The notes beneath the pieces are model-generated. The model saw nothing but the letters and a program-made list of their open reading frames with translations, did not search any database and had not been told where the DNA came from. From an uncultured Clostridia bacterium (GTDB taxonomy: Bacteria; Bacillota; Clostridia; Oscillospirales; Ruminococcaceae): DNA of 64,000 nucleotides. Where the stretch lies: contig CANRLH010000002.1 in the NCBI GenBank assembly GCA_947631455.1, forward strand, positions 1-64,000, given 5' to 3'. Numbering within the stretch: position 1 is the first letter of the stretch; each line of letters starts with the position of its first letter. Shown here piece by piece: positions 42,823 to 51,150 of the stretch. The translations under genes were made by a program, and so were the position numbers.

Positions 42823-43569
42823 ATGTTTGGCTTGTTTTATTACGATTGGACAATTTTGATTTTAATTCCGCCGATGATATTTGCGCTTATTGCTCAGGCA
42901 AGAGTTAACTCTGCATACAGCAAATACTCAAAGGTGAAAAGCGCAAGAGGACTTACAGCTCACGAGGTGGCAAGGCAGATACTTGACGCAAACGGTCTGA
43001 CCTATATAAAAATTGAGCATATTTCCGGAAAGCTTACCGATCACTATGATCCAAAGGCTGAGGTCATTCGTCTTTCAGACAGTGTTGACGGAAATGATTC
43101 TGTGGCGGCAATTGGTATAGCCGCCCATGAGTGCGGTCACGCGGTTCAGCATGCTCAGGGATACGCTCCTGTAAAAATTCGCAGTGCTATGGTGCCTATC
43201 ACGAATTTCGGCTCTAGACTTTCGATGATTTTTATTCTTCTGGGACTTGTTTTGGTGTTTGCACAAAAAGCAGCAACAGCAGGAGGAATGTATAATTTCG
43301 GAATGACTATTGCAGTTATCGGAATTATGTTGTTTGCGCTTTCTACCGTTTTTCAGCTGATTACTCTTCCGGTTGAGTTTAACGCTTCAAGCAGGGCAAT
43401 AAAAACACTTGAAAGCTTTCATATTTTGGAGGACTCTGAAATCCCTATGGCGAGATCTGTGCTCTCTGCCGCAGCTCTTACCTATGTTGCGGCTTTGGTG
43501 TCTTCATTAGCTACGCTCTTAAGACTTATTCTTATAGTCCTCGGTGCCGGAAGGGGAAGGAAAAATTGA
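42823..43569 (+). CDS. YugP-family zinc metallopeptidase
   Basis: A 248-residue membrane peptidase (Peptidase_M, PF04298). It has an N-terminal transmembrane helix, a cytosolic loop with the Zn motif IAAHECGHAVQHAQGYAPVK (HExxH) and three more helices (e.g. LSMIFILLGLVLVFA). VSSLATLLRLILIVLGAG forms the last span. The substrate is unknown. It lies between fmt and rsmB, where many Clostridia also have it, and overlaps rsmB by 4 bases. Confidence 0.9.
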   Translation: MFGLFYYDWTILILIPPMIFALIAQARVNSAYSKYSKVKSARGLTAHEVARQILDANGLTYIKIEHISGKLTDHYDPKAEVIRLSDSVDGNDSVAAIGIAAHECGHAVQHAQGYAPVKIRSAMVPITNFGSRLSMIFILLGLVLVFAQKAATAGGMYNFGMTIAVIGIMLFALSTVFQLITLPVEFNASSRAIKTLESFHILEDSEIPMARSVLSAAALTYVAALVSSLATLLRLILIVLGAGRGRKN

Positions 43570-44861
43570 CACAACGAGGCTTGGTTTTAAAGCTTCTTTT
43601 AAGACTTGACGAGGACGGCGGGTACTCAAATATTTTGCTTGATAATGAACTTCAAAAGCAAAACCTTGACAATATGCAAAGAGCTTTTGCAACAACACTT
43701 TTTTACGGTGTTATCGAAAGGCGAATAACTCTTGATTACTATATTTCAAAGCTGTCTAAAACAAAAATTCAAAAGCTTTCAAAGACGATTTTGAATATCC
43801 TGAGAATGGGGATATATCAGATAAAATTTATGGATTCTGTTCCCGATTCTGCCGCCGTAAACGAAAGTGTTATTCTTGCAAAGAAAAGCGCAAGTCCGCG
43901 ATCATCGGGTTTTGTAAACGGAGTGCTGCGCTCATTTATCAGAAATAAGGACAGCATTAAGCTGCCCGATGACAGGTTCGACAGGATGAGCGTTTTGTAT
44001 TCCTGCCCCAAACCGCTTATCTCAAAGCTTTGCTTAGAATATGGCGATGAAAATGCCGAGAGCTTTTTAATAAATTCTCTTATGCCGGCAAAGGTTTTTA
44101 TCAGGGTGAACACACTTAAGACAGACGCAAAGATGCTTGCAGCTATGCTTGAGGACGAGGGCGTTAGGGCGCAAAGGTGTGATTTTGACGAAAATGCACT
44201 GATCGTGTCTGGGAAAATATTTTCGACGAGTGCTTTTTCAAACGGGCTTTTTTACGTTCAGGATTATTCAAGCCAACTTGCTGCAAAGCATTTGGGTGCA
44301 AAAAGTGGTGAGAGAATACTTGATATATGCTCAGCACCCGGAGGAAAGGCTTTTACGATAGCGCTTGAAATGAATGGAGTGGGTGAGATCGTCGCCTGTG
44401 ACATTTATAAGCACAAGGTATCTTTGATAAAAGACGGGGCAAATCGCTTAGGAATCGACATAATAAATGCAAGGGTAAACGACGCATCAGTATATAACAA
44501 AAGCTTGGGTGAGTTTGACAGGGTGCTTTGCGATGTTCCCTGCTCTGGGTTCGGAATTATAAAGAGAAAGCCTGAGATAAAATATAAGCCGCTTGAAAAA
44601 ATCAAAGATCTGCCGCAAATTCAGATGAATATTTTAAAAACTTCGTCTTTGTACTTAAAGCCGGGCGGTGTGCTTATATACTCCACTTGCACACTCAACA
44701 GGGCTGAAAACGAGGATGTCATTGGAGACTTTCTTAAAAGCAATTCGGAATTTGAAGCTATCAATGAATTTGATGGCGGTTATACAAAAACAATTATGCC
44801 TGAGAATTTTGGTTCGGACGCTTTTTTTATCTCAAAAATAAGGCGCAGAAATAAGTGGTGA
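43566..44861 (+). CDS. rsmB: 16S rRNA m5C967 methyltransferase
   Basis: A 431-residue RNA methyltransferase. An N-terminal NusB-like domain (~1-140) precedes the SAM-binding fold: LDICSAPGGKAFTIALEM, VACDIYKHKV. The catalytic cysteines are in FDRVLCDVPCSGFGIIKRKP and IYSTCTLNRAENED. It starts with TTG overlapping the previous stop, and its end overlaps rlmN by 7 bases. Confidence 0.95.
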   Translation: MTQRGLVLKLLLRLDEDGGYSNILLDNELQKQNLDNMQRAFATTLFYGVIERRITLDYYISKLSKTKIQKLSKTILNILRMGIYQIKFMDSVPDSAAVNESVILAKKSASPRSSGFVNGVLRSFIRNKDSIKLPDDRFDRMSVLYSCPKPLISKLCLEYGDENAESFLINSLMPAKVFIRVNTLKTDAKMLAAMLEDEGVRAQRCDFDENALIVSGKIFSTSAFSNGLFYVQDYSSQLAAKHLGAKSGERILDICSAPGGKAFTIALEMNGVGEIVACDIYKHKVSLIKDGANRLGIDIINARVNDASVYNKSLGEFDRVLCDVPCSGFGIIKRKPEIKYKPLEKIKDLPQIQMNILKTSSLYLKPGGVLIYSTCTLNRAENEDVIGDFLKSNSEFEAINEFDGGYTKTIMPENFGSDAFFISKIRRRNKW

Positions 44862-45904
44862 AAAAATTGAGCGACAAATGTAAGAAAGACATATTATCTC
44901 TTGAATTTAATGAGCTTGAGGATGAAATATTAAGGCTTTCGGAACCTAAATTTCGTGCAAAGCAGATTTTTGACTGGCTTCATGTTAAGAGAGTGTCGGA
45001 TTTTGGCGCTATGACTAACTTATCTGCACAGTTTAGAGAGAGAATTTCATCTTTGTTTTGTATAAAATCACTATTTGCATTAAAAAGACTTGCGTCTAAG
45101 CAGGATAATACTGTAAAATATTTATATGAGCTTGATGATAATAACCGCGTTGAAACGGTTATGATGGAATACGAGCACGGCACAAGCCTTTGTATATCAA
45201 CTCAGGTCGGATGCAAGATGGGGTGTAGGTTCTGCGCTTCAACTCTCGCGGGATTTAAACGCAATCTGACTCCTTCAGAGATGCTTTTGCAGATATACGA
45301 GACCGAAAGACTTGAAGGGAAAAAAGTGCAGAGCCTGGTGCTTATGGGAATAGGTGAACCGCTTGATAATTTTGACAATGTAGTTAAGTTTCTCAAAATA
45401 TTAAGCGATGAGCGTGGAAAGAACCTGTCTTTGCGTCATGTGTCAATATCGACATGCGGAATAGTTCCTAAAATAGATGAACTTGCAAAGCTGAAACTTG
45501 GCGTTACGCTGTCTGTTTCGCTTCATGCCGGAAACGACAAGACAAGGTCTGAGATAATGCCGATAAACGACAGATATCATATAGATGAACTGATCGACGC
45601 CTGCAAAAGGTATTTTGATAAGACGGGCAGAAGGATTTCTTACGAATATGCCGTTATCAATGGGGTGAATGATAAAAAGGAAAATGCAGCGGAGCTTTAT
45701 TCTCTACTTGGTGGGCAGAACTGCCATGTAAATATTATCCCGGTAAATAAAATTAAGGAGCGAAGCTTTTCTTCAGACAGAAAAAGTGCAAATCAGTTTA
45801 AGAGATACCTTGAGAATTACGGGATAAATGCTACAGTCCGAAGGACATTGGGCAGTGACATAAACGCCGCATGCGGACAGCTAAGGCGTGAATACGAAAT
45901 ATGA
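44855..45904 (+). CDS. rlmN: 23S rRNA (adenine-2503) methyltransferase, radical SAM
   Basis: A 349-residue radical-SAM enzyme that methylates A2503 of 23S rRNA and A37 of some tRNAs. The 4Fe-4S motif is CKMGCRFCASTLAGFKRNLT. MGIGEPLDNFDNV and LRHVSISTCGIVPKI follow. The C-terminal catalytic Cys is in INAACGQLRREYEI. The start is GTG. Confidence 0.96.
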   Translation: MVKKLSDKCKKDILSLEFNELEDEILRLSEPKFRAKQIFDWLHVKRVSDFGAMTNLSAQFRERISSLFCIKSLFALKRLASKQDNTVKYLYELDDNNRVETVMMEYEHGTSLCISTQVGCKMGCRFCASTLAGFKRNLTPSEMLLQIYETERLEGKKVQSLVLMGIGEPLDNFDNVVKFLKILSDERGKNLSLRHVSISTCGIVPKIDELAKLKLGVTLSVSLHAGNDKTRSEIMPINDRYHIDELIDACKRYFDKTGRRISYEYAVINGVNDKKENAAELYSLLGGQNCHVNIIPVNKIKERSFSSDRKSANQFKRYLENYGINATVRRTLGSDINAACGQLRREYEI

Positions 45905-45921
45905 AGGGACGGTGATATAGC

Positions 45922-46650
45922 TTGTTTGTTACAGCAAAAAGTGACATCGGAATGTTAAGGGGAGAAAACCAGGATAATTTTAAGGTGGGTACGATTGGAG
46001 ACAATACGGCGATTTGCGTTGTGTGCGACGGAATGGGAGGCGCTTTAGCCGGCGGAGAGGCAAGTGAGGTTGCCTCAAACGTGGTGTTTGATCGACTTAA
46101 CTTAAGCTACCGAGAGGGGCTTAGCTCAAGAGCGGTGCAGAATCTGCTGGTAACGGCGCTCAGAACAGCAAACACCGTGGTATATGAAAAAGGCAGATCG
46201 GACAAGCTTAAGGAGGGCATGGGTACTACATGCGTTGCGGCAATAGCCTCTGGTGACATTGCATATATTGCGAGTGTGGGGGACAGCAGAGCGTACCTTT
46301 TGACATCAGGGGGTATAACCCAGATAACAAAAGACCATACTTTTGTTGAAATGCTTCAGCAACAGGGAAAGTATGATGAGAGCGATGCCGCTGCAAAGCA
46401 TATGAGCCATATTATCACCAAGGCGATTGGTACTGAGGAAACGGTTGATCCCGATTTTTTTGAAATACCGCTTGAGGAAAAATCACTTATACTTCTTTGC
46501 TCTGACGGACTCACAAATTACTTATCAGATGAGCAGATATATAATTTTGTATATGCAAAACCGCTCGAATCGGCGATGAACGATATGATAAATTATTGCA
46601 ACGATTCCGGCGGTAAGGACAACATAACGATAGCAATTATTGTAAACTGA
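45922..46650 (+). CDS. prpC: PP2C-type serine/threonine phosphatase (Stp/PrpC)
   Basis: A 242-residue Mn/Mg-dependent phosphatase that opposes the kinase encoded next. Motifs are SDIGMLRGENQDNF, AICVVCDGMGGALAGGEAS, YIASVGDSRAYL, LLCSDGLTNYL and GGKDNITIAII. It uses a TTG start at 45922 after ACGGTGA. The order rlmN-prpC-prkC-rsgA is as in Bacillus. Confidence 0.95.
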   Translation: MFVTAKSDIGMLRGENQDNFKVGTIGDNTAICVVCDGMGGALAGGEASEVASNVVFDRLNLSYREGLSSRAVQNLLVTALRTANTVVYEKGRSDKLKEGMGTTCVAAIASGDIAYIASVGDSRAYLLTSGGITQITKDHTFVEMLQQQGKYDESDAAAKHMSHIITKAIGTEETVDPDFFEIPLEEKSLILLCSDGLTNYLSDEQIYNFVYAKPLESAMNDMINYCNDSGGKDNITIAIIVN

Positions 46651-46676
46651 CAGAACAATTGGGAGGAACTTATAAG

Positions 46677-48818
46677 ATGGATGCTTATATCGGAAAAAGA
46701 TTAGACGGCAGATATGAAATTACAGAGCTTATAGGAATGGGCGGAATGGCTGATGTTTACAAGGCAGTGGACATCATGGAGGACAGAACCGTTGCGGTGA
46801 AGATTCTTAAAAATGAATTTTCTGAAAATGAGGAATTTTTAAGGCGCTTTAGAAATGAGAGTAAAGCCATTGCCGTGCTTTCTCATCCGAACATTGTTAA
46901 AATATACGACGTAGGCTTTTCAGATGAGATACAGTATATCGTTATGGAATACATAAACGGTATCACACTTAAGGAGTTTATTGAACAACAGGGCGTGCTT
47001 AGATGGAAGGATGCTTTGCATTTTATCACTCAGGTACTTAAAGCTCTCCAGCACGCGCACGACAGAGGCATAGTTCACAGAGATATAAAGCCTCAGAATA
47101 TTATGCTCTTTACTGACGGCACCATTAAGGTCATGGATTTCGGCATTGCACGTTTTTCACGTCAGGACGGAAGAACGCTTTCAGATAAGACTATCGGCTC
47201 GGTGCATTATATTTCACCTGAACAGGCAAGAGGTGACATAACAGATGAAAAGAGCGATATTTACTCTGTAGGTGTTATGCTTTATGAGATGCTTACAGGT
47301 GTTAAGCCGTTTGATGCGGAAAATCCTGTTGCAGTTGCTCTTATGCATATGCAGGAAAACGCAAAGAAACCAAGAGACATAGTCGCTACCATACCCGAGC
47401 CTTTAGAGGAAATAGTGATCCACGCTATGGAGAGAGAGCCTTCAAAAAGGTATCAGTCAGCCTCTGAGATGCTAAAGGATATTGAAACATTCAGACACGA
47501 TCCGGATGTTGTTTTCGGGTATACTTCGCAGCCGGATTCTGAATCTACAATATTTTTCAACCCCATAACTGACGCTGATGTAAACGGCGCAAAAACTCAG
47601 TCAAAGCAGGCGGATGAGGAAGAGGAATATTACGATGATGAGGAATATGATGAGGAAGAGGAAGAAGAGGATGAAAAGAAACGCTCTTATGTTGTTCCTA
47701 TTCTTGCCGCGGTAACGGTTGCAGTAGTAATAGTTGCGGCGTTTACCATATTCTTTATGGTCATGAAGTCAATGGGAGGTCTTTCCGGAAGTACCGGCAC
47801 TATTGAAATACCTAATTTTATCGGAATGAGCATTACAGACGCCAGAGATCAGTACGGCGACAAGTTGAATCTGATCACTCTTGATGAGAACAACGACGAA
47901 TACGCCGAAGGAATAATCTTTGAACAGGATATTGCGGAAGGTGAAATAAAGAAAGAGGGTTCTGAAATTACTCTTACGGTAAGCAAGGGCCCAAGAACAG
48001 AAATCATTCCTGATCTTGCAAACCAGACCTTTGAGGATGCGAGAAACGATCTTGAAAAGTTGGGCTTTAAGGCTTCCGAAACGCTTCAGAACTCCGATAC
48101 GGTTGCGGAGGGTCGGGTAATAAGAACCAATCCAGCCGTTAACGAGGCTGCACCTTTGGGTTCGACAGTTAAAGTGTTTGTGAGCAAGGGCCCTCTTCAG
48201 AAAACCGTAAAGGTTCCTGATGTATTAGGTAAAACCAAAGGTGATGCTAAAGCGATTTTAGAGAAAAATAAACTGACCGTTTCTTTCGAGGACGTTGATA
48301 CCGATGAGGTAGAAAAAGGAAAGGTCGTTTCTCAGTCGATATCCGAAGGACAGTATGTTGACGTAAAGACCGAGATCGTTTTGCAGATATCAACCGGTGA
48401 GGCCGCTCAGGCGACAGTTTCTATTCCGGTCAATGTACCGATAGGCGCTTGGGGCAGCTATGTGATAAATATTTCAGTAAATGGTTCACTTGTAAATACT
48501 CAGCCGATAGATCAGGCAGAAACATGGGCAGGAGGAAACGTTTACGTTCCGGTGTCAGGAAAGGGCGAACAAACGGTTGCGATTTCGGTTACGAATAACG
48601 AAAGCGGGCTGACAGCGGTTTACGGACAGTATAAAGTATCTTATAAGGATAAGAATTACGAAACTGTTTCAAATAACGCAAACTGCTTTGCACAGATAAC
48701 TCCTGAACAGCCGACGAATCCTCCCCAGACAGAAGCGCCGACAGACGAGGTCGTTGAGCCTGAAACAAACGGTTATGAAGAAGATAATGTCACAGACGAT
48801 GACATTTCAGCTGAATAA
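46677..48818 (+). CDS. prkC: PASTA-domain serine/threonine kinase (PrkC/Stk)
   Basis: A 713-residue membrane kinase that senses muropeptides or wall precursors. The kinase domain (~8-270) has GMGGMADVYKAVD, TVAVKILK, IVHRDIKPQNIML and VMDFGIARFS. A very acidic linker (EEEEYYDDEEYDEEEEEEDE) and one helix (VVPILAAVTVAVVIVAAFTI) lead to three extracellular PASTA domains (~380-580). A beta-rich C-terminal domain and a Thr/Pro tail without an anchor follow. The ATG at 46677 follows GGGAGG; an upstream TTG is unlikely. Confidence 0.95.
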   Translation: MDAYIGKRLDGRYEITELIGMGGMADVYKAVDIMEDRTVAVKILKNEFSENEEFLRRFRNESKAIAVLSHPNIVKIYDVGFSDEIQYIVMEYINGITLKEFIEQQGVLRWKDALHFITQVLKALQHAHDRGIVHRDIKPQNIMLFTDGTIKVMDFGIARFSRQDGRTLSDKTIGSVHYISPEQARGDITDEKSDIYSVGVMLYEMLTGVKPFDAENPVAVALMHMQENAKKPRDIVATIPEPLEEIVIHAMEREPSKRYQSASEMLKDIETFRHDPDVVFGYTSQPDSESTIFFNPITDADVNGAKTQSKQADEEEEYYDDEEYDEEEEEEDEKKRSYVVPILAAVTVAVVIVAAFTIFFMVMKSMGGLSGSTGTIEIPNFIGMSITDARDQYGDKLNLITLDENNDEYAEGIIFEQDIAEGEIKKEGSEITLTVSKGPRTEIIPDLANQTFEDARNDLEKLGFKASETLQNSDTVAEGRVIRTNPAVNEAAPLGSTVKVFVSKGPLQKTVKVPDVLGKTKGDAKAILEKNKLTVSFEDVDTDEVEKGKVVSQSISEGQYVDVKTEIVLQISTGEAAQATVSIPVNVPIGAWGSYVINISVNGSLVNTQPIDQAETWAGGNVYVPVSGKGEQTVAISVTNNESGLTAVYGQYKVSYKDKNYETVSNNANCFAQITPEQPTNPPQTEAPTDEVVEPETNGYEEDNVTDDDISAE

Positions 48819-48820
48819 TA

Positions 48821-49699
48821 ATGCAGGGAATAATAGTTAAACTGATCGGAGGCACATACAGCGTTTGTGCCTCCGACACTGTATATGAATGCAAGGCAAG
48901 GGGAGTTTTTCGCAATAGGGGTGTTTCACCAGTGTGCGGAGATAGTGTTTTGTTCGAAGTATTGCATGACGGTATCGGTGTGATCACTGAGGTTCTGCCC
49001 AGAAAATCAATTATAATAAGACCGCCCCTTGCAAACCTTGATTGTCTCGTGCTTGTAAATTCAATAGCTGAACCAAGTCCTAACTTTGAGCTTATAGACA
49101 AATTTTCGGCGGTTGCGGTGTTTAAGAACATTGAGCCAGTCATTGTGTTTACGAAAACCGATCTGCAAAGTGCCGACGCGCCTTTGAAAATATACGCAAA
49201 TGCGGGATTCAAGACATTTTCTGTCGATAATACCACTGGCGAAGGTGCTGACGAACTCAGAGAATACTTAACGGGAAAAATATCAGCCTTTACCGGTAAC
49301 ACGGGGGTTGGAAAATCTAGCCTTTTAAACAACATATTTAAAGGGCTTTGCCTTGATACCGGCGAAGTAAGTAAAAAGCTGGGACGTGGAAAACATACAA
49401 CCAGACACACACAGCTTTATCCAATTGACGGAGGAGGCTACATTGCCGACACACCCGGGTTTTCTACATTTGACACAAACAGATATGACATTATCAAAAA
49501 GGACGAGCTTGCACAGTGCTTTCCTGAATTTGCAGAGTATTTAGGAAAATGCCGTTTTCCTGACTGCACTCACACAGCGGAGCCTGGCTGTGCGGTGATA
49601 AAAGCTTGTAATAACGGGAATGTTTCTAACACCAGGTACCAGAGCTATAAGGCTATGTATAAGGAAGCTCAACTCATAAAGGAATGGGAGATAAAATGA
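48821..49699 (+). CDS. rsgA: Ribosome small-subunit-dependent GTPase A
   Basis: A 292-residue circularly permuted GTPase for 30S maturation. An N-terminal OB fold precedes G4 (VFTKTDL), G1 (AFTGNTGVGKSSLLNN), switch region (GRGKHTTRHTQLY) and G3 (YIADTPGFSTF). The C-terminal zinc knuckle is KCRFPDCTHTAEPGCAVIKA. It starts 2 bases after prkC. rpe, which follows rsgA in Bacillus, is absent. Confidence 0.96.
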   Translation: MQGIIVKLIGGTYSVCASDTVYECKARGVFRNRGVSPVCGDSVLFEVLHDGIGVITEVLPRKSIIIRPPLANLDCLVLVNSIAEPSPNFELIDKFSAVAVFKNIEPVIVFTKTDLQSADAPLKIYANAGFKTFSVDNTTGEGADELREYLTGKISAFTGNTGVGKSSLLNNIFKGLCLDTGEVSKKLGRGKHTTRHTQLYPIDGGGYIADTPGFSTFDTNRYDIIKKDELAQCFPEFAEYLGKCRFPDCTHTAEPGCAVIKACNNGNVSNTRYQSYKAMYKEAQLIKEWEIK

Positions 49700-50325
49700 C
49701 GGACCGCGTTTTTATATTTTCAGGACCGGATATAAAAGGCCTTTCTTTTTTAAAGGAGTATGATTTGTCTGGCTGTACCATAATAGCCGCAGACTGCGGT
49801 ATGAAGATTTTAAACAGACTGGGCATTACTCCGCACACCGTTATCGGCGATTTTGATTCTATGGATGCTCCAAGTGATGACAGGTTTCAAGTTATCAGGC
49901 ATAAGGTTGAAAAGGACGATACCGATACGATGCTGTGCATCAGGCATGCGCTTGATATAGGGGCAAGTGATATTACGATCGTCTCCGGGCTCGGAGGCAG
50001 GCTCGACCACACCATTGCAAATATTCAAAGCCTGGGATTTATCTTAAGCTCCGGGGCCAGAGGCAGGATAATATCCTCTGACGCGGAGGTTTTTCTCCTC
50101 AATGCCGGAAGTTATCAGTTTAAAAAGAAAAACGGATTTTCGATGTCACTTTTTAGCTATTCTGAGAAGGTCAGGGGGCTGAGTATAAGCGGTGCAAAGT
50201 ATGAGACAAAAAGCATTGATATCGACAATTCATTTCCTATCGGTGCAAGCAACTGCATAACAGATGATATTTGTAATATATCTTTCAGCGATGGAATACT
50301 GCTCATAGTGTTCTCAAGGCTTTAA
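49696..50325 (+). CDS. thiN: Thiamine diphosphokinase
   Basis: A 209-residue enzyme that pyrophosphorylates thiamine with ATP. Visible are IIAADCGMKILNRLGITPHT, VIGDFDSMD, EKDDTDTML and VSGLGGRLDHTIANI. The ATG at 49696 overlaps the rsgA stop (ATGA) and follows GGGAG; the ATG at 49684 lies inside that ribosome-binding region. The position before spoVM matches Bacillus. Confidence 0.93.
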   Translation: MTDRVFIFSGPDIKGLSFLKEYDLSGCTIIAADCGMKILNRLGITPHTVIGDFDSMDAPSDDRFQVIRHKVEKDDTDTMLCIRHALDIGASDITIVSGLGGRLDHTIANIQSLGFILSSGARGRIISSDAEVFLLNAGSYQFKKKNGFSMSLFSYSEKVRGLSISGAKYETKSIDIDNSFPIGASNCITDDICNISFSDGILLIVFSRL

Positions 50326-50380
50326 CCTTTTTTCGGACTTAGCATATCATAGTATTATCAAGCGTTTAGGAGATGATATT

Positions 50381-50464
50381 GTGAAGATCGTTATTGTAAA
50401 GCCGGGGATAATACTATCCGGCATTTTAAGAATTGTTTATAACGTAAAGAAGATAAATACATAA
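50381..50464 (+). CDS. spoVM: Stage V sporulation protein M (27-residue curvature-sensing peptide)
   Basis: A GTG-initiated 27-codon gene behind AGGAGATG: MKIVIVKPGIILSGILRIVY followed by a basic tail. It resembles SpoVM (26 residues in Bacillus): an amphipathic helix with a Pro near position 8 and a basic C-terminus. It sits directly after thiN, exactly the Bacillus spoVM position, and has its own terminator. SpoVM anchors SpoIVA on the curved forespore membrane to start coat assembly. Confidence 0.85.
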   Translation: MKIVIVKPGIILSGILRIVYNVKKINT

Positions 50465-50472
50465 TGGTTATC

Positions 50473-50498
50473 GAGCGGATTTTTTCTCCGCTCTTTTT
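50473..50498 (+). terminator. Terminator after spoVM
   Basis: GAGCGGA (50473-50479) pairs with TCCGCTC (50487-50493), followed by five T residues. Confidence 0.9.
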
Positions 50499-50511
50499 CA
50501 TATAAAAACAC

Positions 50512-50535
50512 CCCCTTGAATAAACTATTCAGGGG
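50512..50535 (+). promoter_or_regulatory. Hairpin that sequesters the ribosome-binding site of the site-2 protease gene
   Basis: CCCCTTGAATA (50512-50522) pairs with TATTCAGGGG (50526-50535), with one bulged T. The 3' arm contains AGGGG, the only ribosome-binding site for the ATG at 50543. The structure would lower translation unless it is melted or the transcript starts inside it. Confidence 0.55.
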
Positions 50536-50542
50536 ATTTACT

Positions 50543-51124
50543 ATGATAAGATTTAAGATCGGAAAAACAAACCTTACCCTTTGCTTTTCTTTTTTAGCGG
50601 TTGTAACCCTTTGTGTTTTATTATACGGTGAGAGGGTAATATTGCTTTCTGTTATTTCATGCCTTTTGCATGAGCTTGGGCATATCGCCGCTATGAAAGC
50701 CTATGGTGTAAATATAAAGGAAATTCGCCTTTACGGCGGAGGAATGAAAATAACCTGCGCGCCTAAGTTTTTGACGCTTTCTAAGGAATTAGTTATCGCA
50801 CTTAGCGGGGCGGCGGTCAATTTTCTTATTTGCATTTTAAGCGCTGCTTTTTTTAAAACGCTGTCTGTTATAAATCTTACTCTCGGGGTTTTTAATCTTC
50901 TTCCCATAGGATATCTGGACGGAGGCAGAGCGGCTGATGTTATTTTAGAAAGATTTCCAAAGCTTAAAGTGCCTGTTGTTTTTATAAAAGCTTTTACGGC
51001 GGCAAGCTTATTTATAATGATTGCTTTTGCCGTTTTAAGCGGAGCGATAAATTTAAGCATTTTTGTGACCGCTGCGTTTTTAGCGACATCTGAAGCGTTA
51101 ATACACACAAAAAAAGCAGAGTGA
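50543..51124 (+). CDS. spoIVFB: M50-family site-2 protease (SpoIVFB-like)
   Basis: A 193-residue intramembrane zinc protease. Zn motif HELGHIAAMKAYG is in the second span; the third ligand region is FNLLPIGYLDGGRAADVILE. About five hydrophobic spans are seen. In Bacillus SpoIVFB cleaves pro-sigma-K. The location after spoVM and the size fit, although other S2P proteases cannot be excluded. The ATG at 50543 follows AGGGG. A terminator overlaps the stop codon. Confidence 0.75.
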   Translation: MIRFKIGKTNLTLCFSFLAVVTLCVLLYGERVILLSVISCLLHELGHIAAMKAYGVNIKEIRLYGGGMKITCAPKFLTLSKELVIALSGAAVNFLICILSAAFFKTLSVINLTLGVFNLLPIGYLDGGRAADVILERFPKLKVPVVFIKAFTAASLFIMIAFAVLSGAINLSIFVTAAFLATSEALIHTKKAE

Positions 51125-51143
51125 TTTTACACTCCGCTTTTTT
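51111..51143. terminator. Bidirectional terminator between spoIVFB and purD
   Basis: AAAAAGCAGAGTG (51111-51123) pairs with CACTCCGCTTTTTT (51130-51143), one mismatch. U-runs occur on both strands between convergent genes. Confidence 0.85.
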
Positions 51144-51150
51144 GTTGTCT

